From positions 6,634,001 through 6,698,000 of the forward strand of contig PUFA01000084.1 of the NCBI GenBank assembly GCA_003508835.1: DNA of 64,000 nucleotides, read 5' to 3'. Shown one piece after another: positions 53,901 to 64,000 of this stretch. Within the stretch, counting starts at the first letter, position 1. Every line of letters begins with the position of its first letter. Origin of the DNA: Eonycteris spelaea. Its lineage: Eukaryota > Chordata > Mammalia > Chiroptera > Pteropodidae. The position numbers and the translations under genes are program-made. The notes beneath the pieces are model-generated. The model saw only the letters and a list, made by a program, of their open reading frames with translations. It was not told where the DNA came from and did no database searches.

Positions 53901-56900
53901 ATTGTCCTGACAATGTAATTTGAACTTCAGGGACTTTGTGTGATTAAGATCTCAGTCTCACAGTTGCATTCATTTTAAATGGAGCCTTGCATCTTCAGGA
54001 GAGATATACTGCTTCATTTTTACTGTGTTTAAAACCTGTTTGTAATGTTCTTTGAATACCTTGCATGAGTTATTCCTTACTTGTTAAGTAAGAATGATAG
54101 TCTATGATTTGTAGTGGGAACTAGAACACATAAATTAATTTAATTATCTAAAATGCTTCAGGGAGGAAGAAGCAGAACTTATCTCTTATGCCTTCCAGTC
54201 ATTGCTTAATTCATAATGGTCTAGCTCTGTATTTGTTGTAATAACTTACAGAGTTTTGAAGTCAGAAAGTTTGAAACATCAAATGAAGAATGAGTGAATT
54301 CTATCATTTGATTTTTCTTATGTAAAATATCAAGATATTTTCACAGATTTCAATGCATTCTGTTTAATTTTTTTTAAGTAGTAAGTTCAATAAATGTTAA
54401 TTAACAATAGAGATGATAAATAAAGACGTGAAGAACATGACAAGCAATAAGAATGACTTCTAATTAGTTCAGTACCAGCGTAGAGGCCTCAAGTTCTGGA
54501 GAGAAATATTTTTTTAAAATGTAAAACTAAAACTCTTCCACATTATTCTCTTTTGCAGCTATATGGCCATCTTACTAGAGCAGAGCCAAATGTTTTATGT
54601 TACAGTTTTATCCCAATTTAAGGATGCTTTTAGCTTAAAATTAAATTTATCAGACTCTTTCCTTGTTTGTTTGTATTCTCCTCCAAACATGCAAATGAAT
54701 GAAAGGGCAGGACATCTGTAACTTTTCTGTTTCCTATCTCTATACATTAGAAATAATAAACAAATCTAAGCAGCGATATTAATTTTTTGAGTATAGCGTA
54801 ATTTATGTTCTATTTCGGTTTAAAAACAGTTACTGAATTAGAGATTTTTATTAGAAATGGTGAAATATCAGAAATGCCTATCTCTAACTTTGTTAGTCAG
54901 TAATGTGCAGCAGAGCATGGGATTTTGTAAAGATAAAAAGGGTTTCACATCACAAGAAAACCATGTGCTCTTTCTGAGAAACTTTTTCCCCCTCACTGGA
55001 GGAAGTCTTGGGAGTATGGGTTTGCACAGTCATGCCTAGACAATGTCTATTGCGTGGGTGATATGTGCTTGCTCAGGCATATGACAATGACATTTGGGAA
55101 AGGAAACTTCTCGCGCTCAAAGTGAGTAAGAGATTTCATTAGTAGTAAAATCTCAAAAACAGTCTTCTACTGATGATTTTGACTTCAATGGAAAAGTTTT
55201 TTTTTTTTCAGTGTCAATGGTTTTCATTTGTATTTTGTTTTGTGTTTATTTATGTGGATGTATATCCTAACGTTACATGTATTAAAATCGGATGTTTTTG
55301 ATGTTATTTTTAATTAAATTGAGTAACAATTTATGTACAATTAACTGCATCTATTCAAATGATATGAATTGACGAGTTTTGACAGTTATATATACCCTGT
55401 GAATCATTACCACAAACAAGATACAAAACATTTCCATTATTCCCAAAATATCCCTTCATGTATCTTTGCATCCATCCTTGCCTTCATCCCTGTCTGTAGG
55501 CATCCACTGATCTATTATTTGTTACTATAGACTAGTTAGCATTTTATGTTAGTAGTACTCTTTTATGCAATTATGTGATTCAATCAATGGAATGATTTGA
55601 GATTCATCATTGTTGTGTGTTTCTTTTTGTTGCTGAGTAGTTTTCATTGTCTGGATAATTTATCCATTTATCCAATGATTGGCATTTGGTTTGTCTAACT
55701 TTTGGCTATTGTGAATGAAATTGCTATGAACTTCATGCACAAGTTTTTGTATGGCCATACGTTTTCATTTCTCTTGGGTAAATATCTAGAATTGAAATTG
55801 CTAGGTTGTATGATGGGCAGATGTTTGACTTTTGAATAAACTACCAGAAAATTTTCAGTGTAGCTATATTTAGTTTACATCCCCAATGGTGATATATGAG
55901 TTTCAATTGCTTCACATTTTTGCTGATACATAGTATCAGTCTTTTTAGTTTTAGCCAAGCTTACAGGTATGTAATCATTATCTCACTGTGACTTAAATCT
56001 GTATATCCTTTATGATAACTATTTTAAAACATTTTTAATGTATTTATTGGCCATTTGAATATCTTTTCTTGTGTTAGATGTTCAATCATTTGTCTATTTA
56101 TTTAAAATTTGTTTTTAAATTGATTTTAAAAGTTATCTCATTGTGAAAATTCTTCACATATTCTACATACCAGTCTTTTTTAAGATACATGTGTTGTGAA
56201 TATTTTCTCCTAGTCTATGGTTTGCCTTTTTATTATCTTAATATTTTTCAAAGAGCGAAGGTTTTTAATTTTTGATAATATCTATTTTATCAAATTTTAT
56301 CTCATTGTTTGTTTTTTATGTATTCTAAAAAACCTTTTTGTATATGCCAAAGTCACAGATTCTCTCCTATGTTTTCTTTTAGAAGTATTACAGTTTTAGC
56401 TTTTACATTAAAGTCGATAATATACTTTAAGGTAATTTTTGTGTGTAGTGTTAAGTAAAAGTTGAAGTTCTTTTTTTCATATGGATATTCAATTATTTCA
56501 TGATCAGCTGTGAAAAGACTTCACTTTTCCTTTAAATTGCTTAAACACCTTTGTTGAAAATCATAGATCATACATGTGCGAGTCTATTTCTAGGCTCTCT
56601 ATTCTGTTCCATTGAAGTATGTGTCTTCAGCTAATGGCAGACTGCCTTAATTACTGCAGCTTTTGGATAAAGTTTGATATTAGGTAGCGTAAATCTTCCA
56701 ATGTTATCTGTGTTTTTTAAAACATCACTTTGGCTAGTCTAGCTTTACATTCTCATATAAATGCCAGAATCAGCTTCCTGAGTTTTATAGAAAATACTAT
56801 TAGAATTTGATTAAGACTGTATTGAATCTATAGACCAATATGAGAACTGATCTTTTAACAATTTTGAGTCATTCTGTCCAAGAACAAGATATTTATCTTC

Positions 56901-59900
56901 CCTTTATAGGTATTCTTTAATTTATCTCAGTAATGTTTTGTAGTTTTCAGTGTACAGGCTTTGCACATCTTTTGATAAATTTATTCCTCAAGTTTTTTTC
57001 CTACTATTGTAAATGGAATTGTTTGTTTTTAAATTTTATTTTTCAATTGTTTGCTGCTAGAATATAAAAATACAATTGCTTTAAAATATAATTAGCATTT
57101 TATATTATGACCTTGCTATATTCAATTAGTTCTGGGATTGGTTTTATAGATTCCTAATAATCATGTCATCAGCAAATAGTTTTATGTCTTTGTTTCTGAT
57201 CTATATGCCTTTTTCTCCTTGCATTATTTCAATGGCTACCACCTCTAGTAATATTGAAAAGAAGTAGTAAGAGCAGACATTCTTGCTTTGTTCCTGATTT
57301 CAGAGGGGAAATATTTCATTATTAAGCATGATTTAGCTATAGGATTTTTATAGATGCCCTTTAACAGTTTTGGAAATTTTCCTTCTATTTCTAGAGTTTT
57401 AAAACTCATAAATGAATGTTAAATTTTGTCAAGTGCTTTTTCTACATCTGTTGAATTGGTCACTTTTTTCTCTCTTTTATTCTCTTGATATTGTGAATTT
57501 CATTGATTTTTAAGTGTTCAATCAAACTGTGTTCCTGAGAGAAATGCTATATGACCATGTATTATTCTTTTTATATAGTGCTAAATTTAATTTGCTACTC
57601 TTTTGTAAATTTCTTTGTGTCTTATGTTTATAAGGTTCTTGGTCTGTTGTTTTTCTTATTTGTAATGGGTTTATCTGGATTTGGTATATGGTTCATTCTA
57701 CCTTCATAAAATGAGGAGGGAATTGTTCTGTCCTTGTCTATTATCTGAAGGAGTTTGTTTATTTGCTTAAATTTGTCAGTGAAGCCCGTTTGGTAGGAAT
57801 ATTTTTATTAAATAAAATATAATTTCTTTAATAGCTATGAGGTTCTTTGGATTATTTGTTTAATTCAAAATGAGCTTTCAAAGCTATTTTTCAATGAATT
57901 TGTCCATTTCATCTAAGCTATTGAATTTGATTAGCATAAAATAGTTAATTTTCTTTTATTTTTTCATGAATATAGTATCTGTATTAATATTTCTTATTTG
58001 ATTCCTGATATTAGAGAATTGATTTCTCTGGTTTTTTTTCTTGATAAGTCTAGTTATTGGTTTATAAAGATTGAAGATCTTTTCAAAACACCAGCTTTTG
58101 ATTTTGTTAATGTCTGTCTTGCTTGTTTTTCATTTTAATGATTATTGCTCTTACCATTATTAGTCTATTTTTTGTTTGTTTGTTTTAGCTCCTTTTTCAT
58201 TTTGTCTTTTTTGTTTTTAGCTCCTTTGGGTGGATTTTAGATACTTCTTTTCCAAATAACATTTAAAATTTTAATTTTCCTATAAACATTGCTTTAGCTA
58301 TATATCACAAAGTTTGATATATTTTATTTTTACTATTATTCAGTTGAAAATATTGTCTAATTTCCTTTTAGGTTTTTCTTTAATCAAATGATTATTTAGA
58401 AATATGTTTAATTTCCAAATAGTTGGGATTTTCTTAAGTGTCTTATTCTTATTGGTTTCCAATTTAATTCTGTTTTAATATGATCATATTTTTGTACAAT
58501 TTCGGCTTTTAAAAGTTTTTTGAGACTTGTTTTATGACACGGAATGTGGTCTAACTTGGCGAATATACCATGTGAACGTGTAAAAACGTGTATTCTGCGG
58601 TCGTTGGGTAAAGAGTTCTAAAAATATCAATTAGGTTAATGCAGTTGGTAGCGATGTTAGTAATTATCTATTGCAATGTGATGAATTATCCCAAAACTTA
58701 GCAGCAGCTAGGGAAGATGCATTTTTAAAAATAAAGTACATTATGAGTCGATACTGATACTTTTGACTCAAATTCAGAACTCAGAGTTTTTACTTAAACT
58801 TATTCATTTTTATATCTGTATCTTTTCTTCCACACGCAAAATTGAATGATGCCAACATATTAACTCCTTTGATTTATCCCACAAAACATATACAACAGTT
58901 TGAAGATAATAACACTTGTCAGTATGCAAATTACTAAATATCTGTTACTAGTGTAAGTGCTAAAAATTATTATTTAAAAATAACATTTTATTACAGAAGA
59001 TGGCAACTAAGAGGGACATTAGATTCAAAATTTCTCCAGAAAAACACTGCGCATTAAATTTACCCTAAATCTTTCTCTGCTGGTCAGATCCACTAACTGT
59101 AGATGCACTAGAAGTATATTGCTTCATTGTGACCACTTTATAGTTTTTTACCTTCCATAGTCAGAGCCTGCCAATATCCAGCCTCAATGCTAATCAAACA
59201 CCCAATCTTTTCATTTTATGGCAATACTAAACTATTTGTAGTTCTTTGAAAATCCCATGTGACTTTATGACTTCTAAACACCATTCTTTCTGTGTGCAAT
59301 TTTCTTTTTTCTTCCACCTTCCTGGGAAACTTTTAATCTACTAAGATCTGGTTCAAATATCATCTGTTGCAGGGAGTCTTCTTTTACCTCTGCTCTTTTA
59401 GAATTAAGCATCACTTCTTTTTAGCTTCTGGACATTATGCATACTTATATCATCACTCTGAAAACTTTACAGTATTATTGTTTACATAGTTGCTTTCTTT
59501 CCTGGACTTTAGCTCTTGGAGAGAAGAGATATTTTTTATTATGATGTTTCTATGCCTAGCAAGTACTTTGCCAAGCAGTTGCTATTCAAAATATGTTTAT
59601 TAGCAATTCTCACTTAGAGCTTGCCCTATAAAATTTGAAGTTAATAGATACATTGTATACATGATGTGATTTCAACACTGCTTAGGAAAATCCTTTTTTG
59701 TTCCATACCAGCATCTAATTAACATAGTGCTTCTAAACCTTTTCTACCTACTCACTGGTGCCTAAAAAGTCTGTAACAGATAGTAAAACCCTTTCTTCCA
59801 CAGAGATAGACTAAATACATATAAGCCAGGGAGAAGAAATACTTAGATTTGAATATGAAGACAGGAAGGTGACAAGGGATATTCAGGGCCTAAAGTAAAG

Positions 59901-62900
59901 GTATGACAAAAAGGCAGAAAGAGTGGGTCAAAAGTTCATACTGGGGCAAATTTTTTGATAATTTTGCTTGCTTGTCATAATTTGTGTTTTCATTGGCAAT
60001 TAACTAAGAGTCAGGTATACTAATAAATATTTCTCTCTCCACCCTATTTCAGAGTGCATAAGCACAGGGGTAGAAGATTCTGTTACAGTAAGCAGCTCAA
60101 CGCAGATAATGTGCATGGACAATTGCAGTTTGGGTAATGCTCATCTTTTAATAATTTTACTAGGACAGTGCATGATATTTGTATAATTTTTACATTTTAG
60201 AATTTTAAATAGTCTTATATGCATTTATAGAGGGTATTGTCTAAAATTCTCTAAAGAAAAGACTGCTTAAGTTTAAGAGTGTTGGTAAATTTTTCATTCT
60301 GAAATTATTTCTGTGCTTATTTAGTACTTATTTAAAAAATGTGATCAGTAAACAAATCAACTTCCAAAATATTTTTTATTCAAGTTTGGAAACATGTTAT
60401 TACCTTATAAAAAACTTTAAAAAATAGGTCTTAGTAGATGTTAGTAATTTATTTTTTGTGCCCTACCACCCAGCCCTACTGTCTCTCAAAATTTCGTTTG
60501 CATTATAATTAACTTTTTCCTTTTATTTTAAATTGTTATTTCTGTGATATTTCTTCTATTGAATACTTCATGTAAAAATAATGCCAATGATTTCAAAATG
60601 CATTCTTGGACTTAATAAATATCTCTTTTAATTACATTCAATTACTCACTACCTAGAAAAATTACAGAATAAACTATATTTACAGCCAACTACAGAATAA
60701 AATAAGTAAAATAACTGTATAAACTATAAATCTCAGGTGTAGGGATAATGCATGAGTGTAGTGGGTTAAATGGTGGTCCCCCTAAGAGAGAAGCCCACCT
60801 AGAACTTATGAATGTCACTGTATTTGGAAAAAGACTCTTTGAAGATGTAAATATGTTAAGGTTCTTGAGATGTGATCATCCTGACTTACAGCTGGTCCTA
60901 AATTCAATGACTAGTATTCTTAAGAGACACAGGAGAGAAGGTCATGTGAAGAGGGAGGCAGAGATTGAAATAATACATGTACGAATCAAGGAACACCAAA
61001 GATTGTTGGCAGTGACCAAAAACTGGAAGAAGCAAGGAAGGATTCTTCCCTAGTGTCTTTGGAAGCAATACGGCCCTGCTAAAACCTTGATTTCAGACTT
61101 CTGGCTTCCAGTGACCAAGTTTATGGTTATATATATTATTTATAAGGAAGTGGATATAATGAGTAATTAAGTTACTTTTCTACTGTATATATGTTTTAAA
61201 AAACACAATTCATATTTTTTTCAGTCTATATATGTATATTATGTGTATATGTACATTGTGAAAGAGTTAAATGATATTTTTGATGTTAACAACGTAAAAC
61301 TATAATCTTTCTAAATTTAAAAGAAAACTTGTTTCATATGAAGAAATTAGGGAAAAAACTCAGGACCATTGATCAGAAGTTTTAAATATTTGTTGTACTA
61401 CTTTGGTATATACAAAGCTTCCAGCAGGACTGAGTAAGAAGGACAGACTTTCTATTGATATGAAATTCTATAGCAACTAGCTGCCAATAGAAATAATAAA
61501 ACTCATGTATTAGCAATTAACAAAGTTTTAAAAAGTGTCCAGTATTTTAAAAATAATCAGAAGAATATTTGAAAAAATAAGCGTAAACCTTTTTTCTTCT
61601 AAAAAGAATTTTTTGTACACCTAAGAGTAAATTCTAACTCATGAGTTTTATCTCTATGAGAAGTTGTAAAAATAATTTACTGATTTTCCTAATTTACTGA
61701 TTCTCAAAGTATTCTTTAGAAGGAGGTGGATTTTGCTTGATTGTCGGAGAATTTGGTACTTGGTTTGAGAGACAGATTTCTCCCTGGGTCTCCATTCACT
61801 GAAAAATTATTAAGCAGAAGGTCTCTTTTACATTCTAACCCACTGGGAAATCACTGAAACTGAAAATACTTGAAGACATTATTTAAGTCATTTATAAAGA
61901 CACCACTTATTGCAAGACCAGGCTCTTCTAACAGAATCCTGTAGTATCTGGACATTTATTTAGTCATATTTCATAAGTGCTAATATGGCCAGATTGCCAA
62001 TATTCCCAGACAAGTTTTCTAAAATGAGAATCCACTGAAATGGCAACAATTTAACAGTTTAGAGCATGAAAATATTTGCTTTGTCACTAAAAGTAATACT
62101 ATCTATAGGGCATATGTCATAAAATTCAAAAGATAGAAGAAAAGCCTTTAAATATCTCCTTAAAGGCATCAATCAGGGCTGAGTTCTTCAAACTTTCCAT
62201 TGGAAATAGACCATACTTTTAAAAATAGAGAGCAGGTCTCAGGGTTGCAGAGGCCAAAATGCCCATAAAGGAAAGCTCTTATCCGCTAAATTAATCTTTG
62301 TCTTCATGGCTACCATCTCTTGATCTTCAGTCAACTACATTAACTGGGAATGGAGCAGGGCACATTGTAATTTTCTTATTCATCAGAATCCTATTGGGTA
62401 CCCTCAATACTTGCCACATTTCACTTAAAGTAAGGAAAGGAAAGAAGGAAGGAAGAGGGAAAGAGGAAAGTAAGAAGGAAGGAAGGAAGGAAGGAATGGA
62501 GTTGCTACTTATAATAAAAACAGAATAGGAAATTTATTTTACTTGTGGGAGAACTTGGAGTTGTTAGTAGGAATTTAGTTTATTTTTAAGGCAAAGTAAG
62601 AAGAAAAAATAGACTACCCAATAGGTATTTATTGTTTTTAATTATGGTAAATACAAGAAATTAGAGCAAACAGAACACTATACTTTAAATCAAGAGTCAG
62701 CAAACTATGGCCCATGAGCAAAATCTCACTAACTGCATTTTTTTGTAAACAAAATTTCATTGGAATAAGGCCACACTCATTTATTTAAGTATCATCTATT
62801 ACTGCTTTCTAGATGCAATGGCAAAGTTGAATACTTGCAATGCAGACTATATGGATTGCAAAGCCTTGAATATTTACTTTTTGGCCCTTCATGGAAATGT

Positions 62901-63766
62901 TTGTAGACCCTGATTTTTCCCTTTCCCAGTACTCCTGCCCCACTTTACTTATACCTCTTATTCCTAAAAAACTTTAAATTTTCCTCTCAATATTTCCAAA
63001 TGAAAACTTCAACAATACCATCAAAGTACCCATATCCTAAATTTCCTTCTGTTGTAAACTCTCAGTCTTGGTTGTGGTCAATTTGACAATGGAAGAGATC
63101 GACAGACCCCAGAACACTTGGAAGCTGGATGTGTTAGGATGGCAGAGGTCTGGAAAGGCTAAGCTATTGTGAAAGCTATGATTTTTAGAGTTTGAGAATC
63201 TAGAATACCTAAGCCAAAGCTTGATCTGGGTAAACCTTCTGAGGTCAGCTCTGATTTCTTATCTGCTACTAGAGTATATTCTTGAGCCCAATATGAACTA
63301 AATATAATAGAATCTCACTCTTTGCCTTCCTTCTCACCTAAGCCAATGACAGTTAGCTGGTTAGAAAGGTCAAATTATTTTGGAGGTCTATTTGCTGCTC
63401 ATTTCTAAGGGCTTTACTGAATTTCTTTCTTTATTTTTTTTAATGTGGTAGAACTGTGTGCAAAATTAGAATAGGAGAGCAAGAAATATATTTTTATAAT
63501 GGAGGGCTCACACGAATGATGGTCTTATAAACTCAGAGGAAGAACATTTTTAGCCCTTAAAATTATAAAAAATATTTTAAAATCGTCGTTTTTTTTTTAA
63601 AAAAAACAATACTACAAAACAGAAGTTTTTTAGAAACCAAACTTGAAGTAAATTAAGACTACTTTATCAGAAACTCTGTAGAACCCAAAGAAGGAATGCA
63701 TTAGGTCTCAAGAGCTATGGAATTGGAAATTTTAGCTAGATAAAGATAGTCATATCTGTCTGTCTA

Positions 63767-63797
<31 letters not shown>

Positions 63798-63871
63798 GCT
63801 TCTGCTTCTTCTTCATTCTTCCCAAGGTAGATGTATGAATCAGGGTTCCTCAGAGAAACAGAACAACAGGA

Positions 63872-63925
<54 letters not shown>

Positions 63926-64000
63926 GAGAGAGAAAGAGAGAAAGAGAGAGATTTTAAGGAATTGTCTCATGTGATTGTGGGGGCTTGGCAAGTCCAAAAT
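44679..64000 (+). CDS. CD200R1: CD200R1, CD200 receptor 1 (5' part only; runs off the window)
   Basis: Two coding exons are in view: 44679-44745 and probably 60053-60133, separated by a 15.3-kb intron. Exon 1 encodes a signal peptide (MPCALRTSDLQ, then LLLILSVFLVAG) matching the CD200R1 leader. Identity also rests on position beside GTPBP8 and NEPRO, the human order. CD200R1 is a type I membrane protein with two Ig-like domains; binding of CD200 on other cells sends an inhibitory signal in myeloid cells through its cytoplasmic tyrosines. The Ig, transmembrane and cytoplasmic exons lie beyond 64,000. A paralogue such as CD200R1L is possible but less likely given the leader and adjacency to GTPBP8. 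Confidence 0.82.
45645..45775 (-). repeat. MIR fragment, antisense
   Basis: gatctgcacagtcacccagt, ctccattttatgaaggtaga, aacagaagcttagagagacg and atgatttgtccaacactact, the reverse complement of the MIR 3' half. Confidence 0.65.
47921..47972. repeat. (CT)26 microsatellite
   Basis: Fifty-two bases of uninterrupted CT on the plus strand, so the GA strand is opposite to that of the tract at 39.2 kb. Confidence 0.95.
48655..48950 (-). repeat. Probable LTR fragment, antisense
   Basis: caggctctccagaaattaga, gagcatgtttattagggagg (AATAAA on the minus strand at 48709-48704) and tcaacatggcggggccttta are LTR-like. Family not named. Frames of 73-81 aa within it are not genes. Confidence 0.45.
49240..50680 (-). 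repeat. Old L1 5' region, antisense
   Basis: ttctggtgagagggcagcag, ctttcaagattttctcttta, tatcctgcttgggggattac, cactatttcttcaaataaat, ccagattacacatatgttca, gtccctgtggctgttacg: reverse complement of an L1M/HAL1-type 5' region. Divergent. Confidence 0.7.
50770..52210 (-). repeat. Old L1 fragments, antisense
   Basis: Includes ttggtttatatgttctctgt at about 50943 and, from 51820 on, catccatgtttgtttgtag, ttactcagtattatgcttga and aatgaaatcatgttgtatat, all reverse-complement L1 ORF2/3' UTR. A (TTTTA)n tract lies at 51405-51430. Probably several nested fragments. Confidence 0.65.
52690..55190. other. CD200R1 intron 1, mostly unassigned
   Basis: 52693-52930 begins tattaattacccattgctac and looks like the end of a MaLR-type LTR (reverse complement). 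The remainder is AT-rich with no recognised exon or repeat. Confidence 0.4.
55200..58650 (-). repeat. Long old L1, antisense (about 3.4 kb)
   Basis: Continuous reverse-complement L1M: 3' UTR (tatataccctgtgaatcatt), then ORF2 landmarks including tgctgagtagttttcattgt, tatccatttatccaatgatt, ctcttgggtaaatatctaga, ctattctgttccattgaagt, tggcttccaccacc-like text near 57,230, and ctttttctacatctgttgaa. ORF2 is broken throughout. Largest single repeat in the window. Confidence 0.85.
59270..59615 (-). repeat. L2 fragment, antisense
   Basis: ttcaaatatcatctgttgca, gggagtcttcttttacctct, actttagctcttggagagaa and gcctagcaagtactttgcc follow the reverse complement of the L2 3' end. Confidence 0.65.
60053..60133 (+). 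CDS. CD200R1: Probable CD200R1 exon 2
   Basis: Acceptor ccaccctatttcag with a good pyrimidine tract, donor g|gtaatg, phase 1 to phase 1, 81 nt, so it joins exon 1 in frame (first codon G-AG). It reads ECISTGVEDSVTVSSSTQI then MCMDNCSLG. The SSS...CMD text recalls the CD200R1 N-terminus (SSSLCMDE in human, from memory), and NCS is a potential N-glycosylation sequon. Human has an optional phase 1-1 exon at this place, so it may be alternatively spliced. No other phase-compatible candidate was seen downstream. Confidence 0.6.
60755..61125 (+). repeat. MLT1 LTR (ERVL-MaLR), sense, with a 101-codon accidental frame
   Basis: gggttaaatggtggtccccc, cctagaacttatgaatgtca, gtatttggaaaaagactctt, aggaacaccaaagattgttg, ccttgatttcagacttctgg: MLT1 in order. 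The open frame 60748-61053 translates this LTR and has no relation to a known protein. Confidence 0.88.
61130..62430. other. CD200R1 intron 2, nothing recognised
   Basis: AT-rich intronic sequence; no exon-like open frame with good splice sites, and no clear repeat. Confidence 0.45.
62431..62496. repeat. (GGAA)n microsatellite
   Basis: Imperfect GGAA/GAAG tetranucleotide tract, cleaner in its last 30 bases. Confidence 0.9.
62691..62912 (-). repeat. hAT-type (Charlie-related) non-autonomous element
   Basis: gtcagcaaactatggcccat at one end and tttttggcccttcatggaaatg, gtagaccctg at the other are the two termini of a common eutherian hAT repeat; cattggaataaggccacact is its interior. No clear 8-bp duplication remains. 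Orientation assigned by memory of the consensus. Confidence 0.7.
63755..63950. repeat. (TCTG)n, then (GT)n-(GA)n microsatellites
   Basis: (TCTG)n at 63755-63799, and (GT)n at 63872-63924 running into an imperfect (GA)n to 63950. Between and after them, gaatcagggttcctcagaga and aaggaattgtctcatgtgat match the end of a common LTR-type repeat continuing beyond the window. Confidence 0.9.

Noticed and set aside
60748..61053. 101-aa plus-strand frame between CD200R1 exons
   Set aside because: Entirely within a sense MLT1 LTR; no splice sites joining it to CD200R1.

Overview
This is mammalian nuclear DNA, not a microbial replicon. Evidence: multi-exon genes with GT-AG introns, two CpG islands in otherwise AT-rich sequence, and dense eutherian repeats (MIR, L2, L1, MaLR/MLT1 LTRs, hAT/MER1-type elements). 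Three genes could be read exon by exon. They match the block that in human lies on chromosome 3q13.2, here in the opposite orientation: NEPRO (+), GTPBP8 (-), CD200R1 (+, 5' end only). No lineage-specific tRNA or 7SL SINE (Alu, B1, CAN, Ves, ERE, Bov-tA) was recognised in 64 kb, but there is a 5S rRNA-derived retrocopy. With the L1 3' ends, this is compatible with a laurasiatherian, perhaps a fruit bat (whose SINEs are 5S- and tRNA-derived). That placement is weak inference.

Layout. 1-12,630: NEPRO, nine coding exons from a CpG-island promoter to an AATAAA signal, complete apart from a one-base deletion in exon 2. 12.6-14.7 kb: convergent 3' ends of NEPRO and GTPBP8, holding the 5S retrocopy. 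14.7-27.4 kb: GTPBP8 on the minus strand, six coding exons; exons 2-6 are clean and carry the GTPase motifs, but exon 1 contains three small indels. 27.4-44.6 kb: intergenic repeats, including a twin-primed L1, a solo-type LTR, an MLT1 LTR and a long GT/GA microsatellite. 44.6 kb to the end: CD200R1 exon 1 (signal peptide), a 15.3-kb repeat-rich intron, a probable exon 2, then intron running off the window.

The three genes are unrelated in function: nucleolar ribosome/RNase MRP biology (NEPRO), mitochondrial ribosome assembly (GTPBP8) and inhibitory myeloid signalling (CD200R1). Proximity reflects conserved synteny, not a pathway.

Main points for follow-up: frame breaks in two otherwise conserved genes (most simply consensus errors, but gene decay is not excluded), a 5S rRNA retrocopy with poly(A) and target-site duplication lying sense to GTPBP8 just past its stop codon, and a textbook twin-primed L1. 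I found no sign of an undescribed biological system. All repeat family names and orthology calls are by eye and from memory; boundaries of old repeats are approximate.
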